Notes under the pieces: generated by a model
The model's database searches: none
What the model was told of the DNA's origin: nothing
What the model saw: only the letters and a program-made list of their open reading frames with translations
In this document: in pieces, positions 52,196 through 60,828 of the stretch
Layout: the number at the start of each line of letters is the position of its first letter
How positions within the stretch are numbered: the first letter of the stretch is position 1
Source: CBDFKQ01 sp965248855
GTDB taxonomy: Bacteria > Bacteroidota > Bacteroidia > Cytophagales > 172606-1
Direction: 5' to 3'
Length of the DNA: 64,000 bases
Assembly: GCA_965248855.1 (NCBI GenBank)
Contig: CBDFKQ010000014.1
Location: 124,001 to 188,000 of the forward strand
Made by a program: the position numbers and the translations under genes

Positions 52196-53485
52196 TCATA
52201 AAGACCAGTATTTCATGTTCTTAATTTTTCCTCTATAAATCCCTTTTACATCTATTAAAATGGCCGGAGAAGAAGTAATACCGGAAAAATATAATTCATC
52301 CAAATCCAAATAATCTTTATGAGCAACAGCCACTATTACTGCATCATAATCATTTGATGCTTTCTCCGATAAAGAAAATTTATACTCTTTTTGCAAGTCA
52401 ACCCCACTTGCATAAGGATCAATAACATCAACATGAATATTAAAATCCTTGAGTTCCTGAATAACATCCACAACCTTAGAATTTCTTATATCCCCAACGT
52501 TTTCTTTAAAAGTGGCACCCATTACCAACACTTTTGCCTTTACAACATCCTTGCCGGCCTGCGCTAAAAACTGAACAGTTTTTTTAGCAATATAAGCTCC
52601 CATTAAATCATTTATTTGTCGGCCACTTAAAATTACTTTGGGTTCGTGGCCCAAAGCCTTTGATTTATAAGTTAAATAATAGGGATCAACACCAATACAA
52701 TGACCGCCAACTAAGCCCGGACTAAATTTTAAAAAATTCCATTTGGTTGCTGCTGCTTCAAGAACTTCGTAAGTATTAATATGCATTTTATCAAAAATCA
52801 TTGAAAGCTCGTTCATCAAAGCAATGTTCAAATCTCTTTGTGTATTTTCAATAATTTTTGCAGCTTCAGCCACTTTGATTGAAGATGCTTTGTAAACACC
52901 CGCATCAACAACCAATTCATAAACTTTTGATATTAATTCCAATGCTTCTTCACTGCTACCCGAAACTACTTTTGTAATTTTTGATAATGAATGTTCTTTA
53001 TCTCCCGGATTTATTCTTTCGGGGGAATAACCAACATGAAAATCTTTTTTATAAAGTAATCCGGATTCTTTTTCCAGTATTGGAATGCATTCTTCTTCTG
53101 TACAACCGGGGTAAACTGTTGATTCATAAACCACATAATCTCCTTTTTTTAAAACTTTACCTACAAATGCCGAAGCAGAAAGTAAAGGTTTTAAATCGGG
53201 CATTGAATGCACATCTATCGGTGTAGGAACAGCAATGATATGAAATGAAGATTCTTTTAGGAGTTCTGCCCGGGAGGTAAATGTTATATCGCAATCCTGA
53301 AAATCTGTTTCGGTCATTTCACCACTCGGGTCAACTGCCTTTCGCATCATATCAACCCTTTCGTTATTAATATCAAAACCAATTACTTTGATTTTTCGAG
53401 CGAATGCAAGGGCAATAGGCAAACCAACATAGCCAAGACCAATTACAGAAAGACTAATTCTTTTATCTAAAAAATGATTAAGCAC
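52196..53485 (-). CDS. UDP-N-acetyl-hexosamine 6-dehydrogenase (TviB/WbpO-like)
   Basis: The 429-residue protein belongs to the UDP-glucose/GDP-mannose dehydrogenase family, branch of UDP-HexNAc dehydrogenases: SVIGLGYVGLPIALAFARKI, PTPIDVHSMPDLKPL, and the conserved catalytic Cys in SPGLVGGHCIGVDPYYLTYK near residue 262. It oxidises C6 of UDP-GlcNAc or UDP-GalNAc to the uronic acid with NAD. The adjacent WbpP-like epimerase makes a TviB/TviC-like pair, a route to GalNAcA-type surface polysaccharide. ATG start MLNHFLDKRISLSVIG. Confidence 0.88.
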   Translation of the reverse strand: MLNHFLDKRISLSVIGLGYVGLPIALAFARKIKVIGFDINNERVDMMRKAVDPSGEMTETDFQDCDITFTSRAELLKESSFHIIAVPTPIDVHSMPDLKPLLSASAFVGKVLKKGDYVVYESTVYPGCTEEECIPILEKESGLLYKKDFHVGYSPERINPGDKEHSLSKITKVVSGSSEEALELISKVYELVVDAGVYKASSIKVAEAAKIIENTQRDLNIALMNELSMIFDKMHINTYEVLEAAATKWNFLKFSPGLVGGHCIGVDPYYLTYKSKALGHEPKVILSGRQINDLMGAYIAKKTVQFLAQAGKDVVKAKVLVMGATFKENVGDIRNSKVVDVIQELKDFNIHVDVIDPYASGVDLQKEYKFSLSEKASNDYDAVIVAVAHKDYLDLDELYFSGITSSPAILIDVKGIYRGKIKNMKYWSL

Positions 53486-53563
53486 CTGGTTTTAAAATAT
53501 GTTATTGTATGGCATGAAATAAAATTTCGGATAAAAATTTTTTGAAATTTTTATCCGATTAAA

Positions 53564-54511
53564 TTATTTATTTTCAGAGGCAATCCTTTCTTTAAAATAT
53601 TCGAAGGTAATTTTTAAACCTTCTTCACGAGATACTTTTGGTTCCCAACCTAAAATTTCTTTTGCACGAGAAATATCCGGTTTGCGTTGTTTTGGGTCAT
53701 CTGTAGGCAATGGTAAATAAATAAGTTTTTGTTTTGTTCCGGTCAATTTAACAATCTCCTCGGCAAATTCTTTTAAAGTTATTTCTTCAGGGTTACCAAT
53801 ATTAACGGGATAGGCATAATCACTCATAAGTAAGCGATAAATACCTTCAACCAAATCATCAACATAACAAAATGAACGCGTTTGTGAACCATCTCCAAAA
53901 ACAGTTAAATCTTCTCCACGCAATGCCTGGCTCATAAATGCAGGTAATGCACGTCCATCATTCAATCGCATCCTTGGTCCATAAGTATTAAATATTCTTA
54001 TAATTCTTGTTTCCAAACCATGGTAGGTATGGTATGCCATAGTCATGGCTTCCTGAAAACGTTTGGCTTCATCGTAAACTCCTCTTGGGCCGATAGGATT
54101 TACATTGCCCCAATAATCTTCATTTTGAGGATGAACATGTGGGTCGCCATAAACTTCGGATGTGGAGGCAATCAGCATTCTTGCATTTTTTGCTTTTGCC
54201 AGTCCTAAGCAGTTATGAGTACCTAACGATCCTACTTTTAATGTTTGAATAGGTATTTTTAAATAATCAATCGGGCTTGCAGGAGATGCAAAATGTAAAA
54301 TATAATCCAGTTCACCGGGTACGTGTACAAATTTTGAAATATCATGATGATAAAATTCAAAATTAGCGAGCTTAAAAAGATGTTCGATGTTACGCAAATC
54401 ACCGGTAATAAGGTTATCCATTGCAATAACATGAAAACCTTCTTTAATAAATCTATCGCAAAGATGGGAACCTAAAAAACCTGCTCCGCCTGTGATGAGT
54501 ACACGTTTCAT
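53564..54511 (-). CDS. UDP-glucuronate decarboxylase (UDP-xylose synthase)
   Basis: The 315-residue extended SDR shows RVLITGGAGFLGSHLCDRFI, LHFASPASPIDYL, STSEVYGDPHVHPQNEDYWG and NPIGPRGVYDEAKRFQEAM, a combination specific for UDP-glucuronate decarboxylases (UXS). It converts UDP-glucuronate to UDP-xylose, the product of the next gene upstream (Ugd). The pair is typical of Bacteroidota exopolysaccharide loci. Start ATG, 29 bases after the ugd stop. Confidence 0.93.
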   Translation of the reverse strand: MKRVLITGGAGFLGSHLCDRFIKEGFHVIAMDNLITGDLRNIEHLFKLANFEFYHHDISKFVHVPGELDYILHFASPASPIDYLKIPIQTLKVGSLGTHNCLGLAKAKNARMLIASTSEVYGDPHVHPQNEDYWGNVNPIGPRGVYDEAKRFQEAMTMAYHTYHGLETRIIRIFNTYGPRMRLNDGRALPAFMSQALRGEDLTVFGDGSQTRSFCYVDDLVEGIYRLLMSDYAYPVNIGNPEEITLKEFAEEIVKLTGTKQKLIYLPLPTDDPKQRKPDISRAKEILGWEPKVSREEGLKITFEYFKERIASENK

Positions 54512-54540
54512 TTATTTATATTTTTCTTTTAAGTCAGTTA

Positions 54541-55854
54541 TTATTTATTCAAAATATCTTCTCTCCCTACGCTATAATATTCGAAGCCCGAATTTTCAAT
54601 TTCTTCTCCTTCAAATAAATTTCTTCCGTCAAATATAACTTTGTTTTTAAGTTTTTTACCCATCTCTTCAAAATCAGGAGTACGAAATATAGGCCACTCG
54701 GTCATAATCATTAAGGCATCGGCATTTTCTAAAGCATCATAAGCATCATGCGCAAAATAAACTTTCCCGTGCAATAATTTTTTTACATTTTCCATTGCTT
54801 CCGGGTCGTAGGCACGCACCATTGCACCGGCTTCGAGCAATAATTTAATGTTTTCAAGTGCAGGAGCTTCTCTGATATCATCAGTATTGGGTTTGAAAGC
54901 CAATCCCCAAATTGCAATTGTTTTCCCTTTTAAATCACCAAAATATTGTTGTACCCTTGGGATAAGCTTTGTTTTTTGTGCATCATTTACTTCCATTACA
55001 GCATCAATAATTTTAAATTCATAATTAAAATCTTTTGCTGTTTTGGCTAAAGCCTGAACATCTTTTGGGAAACAACTTCCGCCATAACCTATACCTGCAA
55101 ATAAAAATCTTTTTCCTATTCTTTGATCTGTTCCAATACCTCTTCTTATTGCATCCACATTTGCTCCAACTTTTTCGCAAAGGTTAGCAATCTCATTCAT
55201 GAAAGTGATTTTTAAAGCTAAAAATGCATTTGCAGCATATTTAGTCATTTCAGCAGAGCGTTCGTCCATAAAAATAATCGGGTTACCCTGGCGAACAAGT
55301 GGAGTGTAAAGTTTTGTCATTACCTCTTTTGCTTTTTCGGATGTTGTACCTACTACCACCCTATCAGGTTTCATAAAATCTTCTACGGCAACACCTTCAC
55401 GTAAAAATTCAGGATTTGATACCACATCAAACTCAACTTTTGAATTTTTAGAAATAGCTGCCCTTACTTTTTCTGCTGTTCCGACAGGTACAGTACTTTT
55501 ATCGACAATTACTGCATAATTATTTAAAAGCGGACCTAAATCGTCAGATACTTTTAAAATATATTGTAAATCGGCAGATCCATCAGCACCGGGAGGTGTT
55601 GGTAATGCCAAAAATATAACTTGCGCATCTTTTATTCCATCCGGTAAAGAAGTGGTAAATTTTAATCTGCCTTCTTTTAAATTTCTTTCGAATAAAACAT
55701 CAAGGCCCGGCTCATAAATGGTGATAATACCGTTTTTTAATTTATTTACTTTCTCAATGTCAATATCAATACAAGTTACCTGATTTCCTGTTTCGGCAAA
55801 GCATGTACCTGTAACAAGTCCTACATATCCTGTTCCTACAACTGCTATTTTCAT
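54541..55854 (-). CDS. UDP-glucose 6-dehydrogenase
   Basis: The 437-residue protein is a UDP-glucose dehydrogenase: KIAVVGTGYVGLVTGTCFAE, LPTPPGADGSADLQYIL, STVPVGTAEKV, EFLREGVAVEDFMKPDRVVV and the active-site Cys in GIGYGGSCFPKDVQALAKT near residue 262. It makes UDP-glucuronate from UDP-glucose with two NAD. First gene of the six-gene block and head of the UDP-GlcA to UDP-Xyl branch. Intact. Confidence 0.95.
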   Translation of the reverse strand: MKIAVVGTGYVGLVTGTCFAETGNQVTCIDIDIEKVNKLKNGIITIYEPGLDVLFERNLKEGRLKFTTSLPDGIKDAQVIFLALPTPPGADGSADLQYILKVSDDLGPLLNNYAVIVDKSTVPVGTAEKVRAAISKNSKVEFDVVSNPEFLREGVAVEDFMKPDRVVVGTTSEKAKEVMTKLYTPLVRQGNPIIFMDERSAEMTKYAANAFLALKITFMNEIANLCEKVGANVDAIRRGIGTDQRIGKRFLFAGIGYGGSCFPKDVQALAKTAKDFNYEFKIIDAVMEVNDAQKTKLIPRVQQYFGDLKGKTIAIWGLAFKPNTDDIREAPALENIKLLLEAGAMVRAYDPEAMENVKKLLHGKVYFAHDAYDALENADALMIMTEWPIFRTPDFEEMGKKLKNKVIFDGRNLFEGEEIENSGFEYYSVGREDILNK

Positions 55855-55978
55855 AGTATTACTTTATAGAAGGGTTTTATATTATTTAAAAACAGGTCAA
55901 AATTATGATATTTATTTTAATATTTCCTAATGAAAACTAATTGTGCCGAATATAAATATTTTTATATTTCTCAGAAGG

Positions 55979-57175
55979 TCAACCGGTTATTTTATCCGGG
56001 CTTTTGTTTTTCCGGAATAAATACCCTGCTCTTATAGCCATACTTAAAATGATAGGGATAAAAGAAATATGTAGCTGCTGTGGAAGTACGACCCAAAACA
56101 CTAACATAAATAGATTTAGCACAGCATAAATTAAAAAATAAAGATTAATTTTTTTTATTAATTTTTTTGAAATAAAAACAAAAGCTATAAATAAGTTTAA
56201 AGGATTTGCCCATATTAAATTAAAATTATTAACTGTGGCCAAGTGATCTGTAAAAAACCAGGCGAAAATAATTAATGACCCTATTAAGCCTGTAATTAAA
56301 AATAAGCTTACATCTATAATAGGAAAATATTTTTTAGAAACAACCTGATATATTGTTAGGGACGCAATGAAGAAAAACAAAGACCAGAATACAAATAATG
56401 GTTCTTTATAAAAAGTGATTTCCGGTTTTACAGGTGTAGCCGTAAATAAAGCATTCTTTTTTGCTATCAAATTTTCTTTTTTCCCGTTTATTATAATTTT
56501 TGCTTTATCAAAGTTCCACATTAAATAATCGGGCAAAAACATGTATTCATAAGGTTTCGCTACCATATCTGTTCGGGTGCCCAACATTAAATCAATTCCA
56601 AAGTCGCCCCACTTTTGGTTGCCCAAGTATTCGTCTATTAAGTTTCTAAATGTTTTAGTTCGATCGGTTGAAGGATATAAAAGTAAACTGTCTCCCAATT
56701 CGTTTTTAAAAACATCTCTTATGCGAGTGGAACAATTGTCATAAAAAAATTCATATTTATAGAAACGGTTTTCGGGCAAGCTGTTTTTCTCTAAAAAATA
56801 AAATATTTTGTTCTTTTGATGTACAGATAAATTTAATGTTTGTTGGAGAAGGCTTCTGTTTTCAATTTGAGCTTCATAAAATAAATATTTTGAGTCATAT
56901 ACCGACAAAAAATAATCTAATTTCCCTTTTACAAACTTTGGTAAAAAATTAGGATCATTAAAATCAAAAGTGCCATAATTGTAAACCCTGTCTATCCTTA
57001 ATTGTGGGTCGTAAATCCAAATTGCACTGTGGCCAAAAGTTGAATATATTTCTTCACCCGGCGATAATGTAATTAAACTCACTCGGGTATTATCTGTGAG
57101 AACATTTTGAGCATTAACATAAATGGAAAAAATAGAAAATAAAACTAAAAATTTTATTTTGATAAATGAATTCAT
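55979..57175 (-). CDS. DUF4105 (Lnb N-terminal-like) membrane protein
   Basis: The 398-residue protein has a signal peptide (FIKIKFLVLFSIFSIYVNAQ), then the DUF4105 pattern VSLITLSPGEEIYSTFGHSA and DRVYNYGTFDFNDPNF, which is a predicted thiol-protease-like domain with a conserved His (FGHSA) and Cys (YDNCSTRIRD near 148). The C-terminal part has four or five membrane segments. Exact role unknown; sometimes called periplasmic Lnb-like domain. Next to rsmI with a 31-base gap. Confidence 0.8.
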   Translation of the reverse strand: MNSFIKIKFLVLFSIFSIYVNAQNVLTDNTRVSLITLSPGEEIYSTFGHSAIWIYDPQLRIDRVYNYGTFDFNDPNFLPKFVKGKLDYFLSVYDSKYLFYEAQIENRSLLQQTLNLSVHQKNKIFYFLEKNSLPENRFYKYEFFYDNCSTRIRDVFKNELGDSLLLYPSTDRTKTFRNLIDEYLGNQKWGDFGIDLMLGTRTDMVAKPYEYMFLPDYLMWNFDKAKIIINGKKENLIAKKNALFTATPVKPEITFYKEPLFVFWSLFFFIASLTIYQVVSKKYFPIIDVSLFLITGLIGSLIIFAWFFTDHLATVNNFNLIWANPLNLFIAFVFISKKLIKKINLYFLIYAVLNLFMLVFWVVLPQQLHISFIPIILSMAIRAGYLFRKNKSPDKITG

Positions 57176-57206
57176 AAACTAATCTTATAAATTAAATATT
57201 AAATTT

Positions 57207-57875
57207 TTAACTCTCTCCTCCTGCCAATACTATAACTATTTCGCCTTTTGGTTCTTTCTTTTTATAATATTCTATCACTTCAGCCAATGTTCCGTTTATG
57301 GTTTCTTCATATATTTTAGTTAATTCTCTCGAAACCGAAACTTTTCTTTCCGGGCCATATAAATCGGCAAACTGTTCTAAAGTTTTAACTAATCTATAAG
57401 GTGATTCGTAAAAAATCATTGTCCGTTTTTCATCAATAAGAGATTCTAACTTTGTTTTACGTCCTTTCTTTTGTGGTAAAAACCCCTCGAAAACAAAACT
57501 ATCGCTTGGCAAACCCGATTTTACCAATGCAGGTACAAAGGCTGTGGGGCCGGGTAAACATTCAATTTTAATTCCATTTTCCAAACAAGCTCTAACAATT
57601 AAAAAACCGGGATCAGAAATGGCCGGCGTGCCGGCATCAGAAATTAATGCCATTTTTTCTCCTGTTTTCAATCTTCTAATTAAATCCTGAACGGTTTGAT
57701 GCTCATTAAAAGAATGGTAACTGCGAAGGGGTTTACTTATTTGCAAATGCTTTAATAATATACCGGATTTACGGGTATCTTCAGCTAAAATAATATCTAC
57801 CTCACCCAACAGCCTTATTGCACGTAAAGTAATATCCTCGAGGTTGCCAATAGGGGTCGGTATTATATATAGCAT
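57207..57875 (-). CDS. rsmI: 16S rRNA (cytidine(1402)-2'-O)-methyltransferase
   Basis: RsmI of the tetrapyrrole methylase fold: LYIIPTPIGNLEDITLRAI at the start, ILAEDTRKSGILLKHL, YHSFNEHQT, LISDAGTPAISDPGFLIVR, CLPGPTAFVPALVKSGLPSD and VFEGFLPQKKGRKTKL. It 2'-O-methylates C1402 of 16S rRNA. The start at ATG 57873-57875 gives the usual N-terminus; a longer frame to 57890 adds five extra residues that look spurious. Complete. Confidence 0.95.
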   Translation of the reverse strand: MLYIIPTPIGNLEDITLRAIRLLGEVDIILAEDTRKSGILLKHLQISKPLRSYHSFNEHQTVQDLIRRLKTGEKMALISDAGTPAISDPGFLIVRACLENGIKIECLPGPTAFVPALVKSGLPSDSFVFEGFLPQKKGRKTKLESLIDEKRTMIFYESPYRLVKTLEQFADLYGPERKVSVSRELTKIYEETINGTLAEVIEYYKKKEPKGEIVIVLAGGES

Positions 57876-57942
57876 AAATAAAATTAACAAAGCGCAAAAC
57901 TAGGCAGACTTATTGATTTTGCACAATCAATAAAATATTTAT

Positions 57943-58173
57943 TCAAAAAATCTTATCAATCGCCTTTGCCAGTTTATGGTCTTTGTCGGTAACTTTATCC
58001 CCGGCATCGTGAGTGTTCAGCTCAATTTCTACTTTATTATATACATTGCTCCACCAAGGGTGATGATTCATTTTTTCTGCTTCTAATGCAACTCTCGTCA
58101 TAAAAGAGAAAGCTTCACTGAAATTTTTAAATTCAAATGATCTTTTGAGTTTATTATCTTCTTCTTTCCACAT
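57943..58173 (-). CDS. 4a-hydroxytetrahydrobiopterin dehydratase (pterin-4a-carbinolamine dehydratase)
   Basis: The 76-residue protein matches the PCD/DCoH family: FSEAFSFMTRVALEAEKMNH followed by HPWWSNVYNKVEIELNTHDA, with the catalytic E-K-x-x-H-H-P-x-W pattern. It recycles the pterin cofactor or acts in cofactor salvage. A truncated duplicate of its 5' half lies at 24311-24424, beside a RAYT1 end. Intact here; ATG start after a 220-base AT-rich upstream region. Confidence 0.92.
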   Translation of the reverse strand: MWKEEDNKLKRSFEFKNFSEAFSFMTRVALEAEKMNHHPWWSNVYNKVEIELNTHDAGDKVTDKDHKLAKAIDKIF

Positions 58174-58323
58174 AATAATTTTAGTTTATAATTTTAGTGA
58201 TTAGGTTTTGTTTATTTAAACGAAAATAAATAATTTAAATTTTTAATTATGAGTTTATCAATATTGATAAACTCATATTGTTGAGTGAGTTTAATTATTA
58301 TTACTAACTTTTTTAATTAACGC

Positions 58324-58354
58324 TTTGATTTTTAGATTCAACCCAATATATTTG
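58324..58354 (+). promoter_or_regulatory. Consensus Bacteroidota promoter of rpmE
   Basis: TTTG at 58324-58327 and TATATTTG at 58347-58354 are 19 bases apart, an excellent match to the -33/-7 consensus. The start codon lies 43 bases downstream. Confidence 0.8.
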
Positions 58355-58396
58355 CAATCCTTTTTAAATCGATTTGATTAATAACAATATATAAAT

Positions 58397-58639
58397 ATGA
58401 AAAACAATATTCATCCGGAATATAAAGAAGTGGTTTTTTGGGATATGGCAAGCAACGAAAAGTTTGTTACCAAGTCTACAATGGCTCCAAAAGAAACCAT
58501 TACTATGGAAGATGGCAAAACATACCCTGTAATTAAATTGGAAGTAAGTTCATACTCACATCCGTTTTACACAGGTAAAAACGTAATGTTAGATACGACA
58601 GGTAGGGTTGAGAAATTTAACAGGCGTTATAAGAAATAA
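58397..58639 (+). CDS. rpmE2: 50S ribosomal protein L31, type B
   Basis: The 80-residue protein is type B L31: MKNNIHPEYKEVVFWDMASN, with the ending SYSHPFYTGKNVMLDTTGRV and KFNRRYKK. It lacks the zinc-binding CxxC cysteines of type A, which is normal for Bacteroidota. It belongs to the large ribosomal subunit. A strong promoter precedes it and a terminator follows. Confidence 0.97.
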   Translation: MKNNIHPEYKEVVFWDMASNEKFVTKSTMAPKETITMEDGKTYPVIKLEVSSYSHPFYTGKNVMLDTTGRVEKFNRRYKK

Positions 58640-58674
58640 TTTTATTATTTGTCTGTTCGAATAATTAAATTTGA

Positions 58675-58707
58675 AAAAAGTCTCTTGATTTATTCCGGAG
58701 ACTTTTT
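58675..58707 (+). terminator. Rho-independent terminator of rpmE
   Basis: AAAAAGTCTC and GAGACTTTTT form a perfect 10-bp stem around a 13-base loop with a T-run at the end. Confidence 0.8.
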
Positions 58708-58739
58708 TTTGTTTTTTATCTTTTTCAAATTTGCAGCCA

Positions 58740-59906
58740 ATGAATTTTATTCTTTTCGACGACAACGAGATAAGGCAAAATCTCTTTCCCATTACACTCA
58801 CACGGCCGATTGCCGAAATAAGAGTTGGTATTGTTACCATTAAAGATAAATGGGAGTATTTTTTAAAAACCCCTGTTTCTTTTTTAACTGACGATTATCT
58901 GCAAAAGAAATTCCCTTTAAAATTAGAACCGGAAAATATTTATATTAATTCTGCTGTTTGCCCGGATGAAGCAATCGTTAAAAAAGCAATTTCCTTACGG
59001 GAAAATGAAAAAATTATTTTTGAAGGCATTACAATTGCTTTTAAAACTGCAGAAAGCATACAATTTCCATTGCCAAATCTTGATAAATATAAAAATATAC
59101 CTTTCGATCAACCTATAACTGTTATTACCCGACTATGGGATATTTTTTCAAAAAATGGAGAACAATTACGAAAGGATTTTATTTGGCTTACCGATAATAG
59201 AGTTTCGCAACCGGTTAACGATAAACATACAAAAGTTTACCACCCTGAAAATATTTTTATTGAAGATGGTGTGCACATCAGGGCTGCAATATTAAATGCT
59301 GAAGACGGCCCGATATATATTGGCAAAAATGCAATCATTCAGGAAGGAAGCATAATAAAGGGAGCTTTTGCCATGTTGGAAGGCTCCCATTTAAATATGG
59401 GGAGCAAAATGCGCGGCGACAATACAATCGGACCTTTTTGTAAAGTTGGTGGGGAGGTAAGCAATGTTGTATTTTTCGGCTATTCAAATAAATCTCACGA
59501 AGGTTTTTTAGGTAATTCTGTAGTGGCTGAATGGTGTAACTTCGGAGCCGGCACAAATTCGTCAAATATGAAAAACAATTACGGAAATGTTAAATTATGG
59601 AATTATCCACAAAATAAAATGATCGATACAGGCAGGCAATTTTGTGGTTTAATAATGGCAGATCATAGCAAAGCGGGGATAAACACTATGTTCAATACCG
59701 GTACTGTTGTAGGTGTTAACTGTAATGTGTTTGGAGAAGGCTTCCCTGATAATTTTGTGCCTTCATTTTCGTGGGGAGGAAAAAATTATGAAAAATATAA
59801 GTTGGAAAAGGCGTTTCAGGTTGCTGAAAGAACAATGAGCCGACGCGATAAAATATTTGACAATATTGAAAAAAATATTTTAGAATATATTTTTAAACAT
59901 TCATAA
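58740..59906 (+). CDS. GlmU-family sugar nucleotidyltransferase-like protein
   Basis: The protein, 388 residues from ATG 58740 (the longer frame from TTG 58731 adds three residues), matches the alternative Bacteroidota GlmU-like family: N-terminal LTRPIAEIRVGIVTIKDKWE and a C-terminal left-handed beta-helix with hexapeptide repeats (IYIGKNAIIQEGSIIKGAFA, NMGSKMRGDNTIGPFCKVGG, NTGTVVGVNCNVFG). The real GlmU N-terminal nucleotidyltransferase motif is altered, so the reaction is not certain. It probably works in UDP-GlcNAc or related nucleotide-sugar supply. Confidence 0.85.
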   Translation: MNFILFDDNEIRQNLFPITLTRPIAEIRVGIVTIKDKWEYFLKTPVSFLTDDYLQKKFPLKLEPENIYINSAVCPDEAIVKKAISLRENEKIIFEGITIAFKTAESIQFPLPNLDKYKNIPFDQPITVITRLWDIFSKNGEQLRKDFIWLTDNRVSQPVNDKHTKVYHPENIFIEDGVHIRAAILNAEDGPIYIGKNAIIQEGSIIKGAFAMLEGSHLNMGSKMRGDNTIGPFCKVGGEVSNVVFFGYSNKSHEGFLGNSVVAEWCNFGAGTNSSNMKNNYGNVKLWNYPQNKMIDTGRQFCGLIMADHSKAGINTMFNTGTVVGVNCNVFGEGFPDNFVPSFSWGGKNYEKYKLEKAFQVAERTMSRRDKIFDNIEKNILEYIFKHS

Positions 59907-59911
59907 AAAAA

Positions 59912-59938
59912 GGCCGACTGTTGAGCCGGCCTTTTTTT
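59912..59938. terminator. Bidirectional terminator between convergent genes
   Basis: GGCCG/CGGCC stem bounded by an A-run on the left and a T-run on the right, between the GlmU-family gene and the convergent DUF2911 gene. Confidence 0.8.
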
Positions 59939-59950
59939 ATGAATTAAGTT

Positions 59951-60502
59951 TTATTGAACTTTAAAAGGAACTTCTACATTTTCCCACCAAAGTTTAACAT
60001 CACCTTTTTTATCGATGGTATAAGTAAGTAACTCTGTTAATTTTGGCGATTTAACAGGTTTTACTTTTATACGCAAAGCATCATTACCTTCTTTGTAATC
60101 ATAAGCACCCCATTGTTCAGCTTTCTTGTCGAATATCAACGTCCATTCTGTTTCAGTTGGGATAGCAAATAAGGCATATTTTCCTTTTGGTAATGGTTGT
60201 CCGTTGATTTTTACATCCTTATCAACTTCAAAAGTAGTTGCTTCGTTAGCACCTGCTCTCCATATTTTTCCATAAGGCTCCAAACCTCCAAATATTTTTC
60301 TGCCTTTAACAGAAGGGCGGCTGTAATCGATTGTAACGGTTGTTGCACCCACTTTTTCTGTAACTTTTGCAGGAGGGCTGGGGCGTTTGCTTTTATCTTC
60401 TTTAGGTTTTGTTTCCATTTTTTCTTGTGCGAAAGAAAAGGAAGTTACAAACAAAAAAGCTGTTAAAACAGCCATCATCAATAAATTTTTGTTGGTTTTC
60501 AT
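59951..60502 (-). CDS. DUF2911 exported protein (paralogue 2)
   Basis: The 183-residue protein has a signal peptide (MKTNKNLLMMAVLTAFLFVT, cleaved near FAQ), a Lys/Pro-rich stretch, and the DUF2911 blocks DYSRPSVKGRKIFG, IWRAGANEATTFE, GKYALFAIPTE and EWTLIFDKKAEQWG. Similar to the island copy at 19330 but with a different N-terminal region. Function unknown. Confidence 0.92.
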   Translation of the reverse strand: MKTNKNLLMMAVLTAFLFVTSFSFAQEKMETKPKEDKSKRPSPPAKVTEKVGATTVTIDYSRPSVKGRKIFGGLEPYGKIWRAGANEATTFEVDKDVKINGQPLPKGKYALFAIPTETEWTLIFDKKAEQWGAYDYKEGNDALRIKVKPVKSPKLTELLTYTIDKKGDVKLWWENVEVPFKVQ

Positions 60503-60828
60503 TTTTTTTGATTTAAGTTAAAAATACAATTTTTAATTATTTGCCAAGCTAAATATATATACTTATTAAAAGAAATTATGTTTCATTAAAATGGAATTAA
60601 CACTTTTCATTTTCATTTTTTTTTAACGAAAACAAATGATGTCTAAAGATACTCTGAATGAGTATTTAAATTTTAAATTCATTTAAGTCTAAAAAAAAAA
60701 TTAAAATATTGAGTAAAAGATTCCTCGTTATGTATTTAGTATAAAATACCCTCCAGCAAACATAAGAATAATTTTTGTCCGGTTACAAATCCTGTTAAGG
60801 ACATATATATATCATAATTTTATTTAGA
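60503..60828. other. AT-rich intergenic region
   Basis: A 326-base AT-rich region between two divergent genes. It must contain both promoters, but no clear TAnnTTTG box or strong hairpin was found. Confidence 0.5.
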
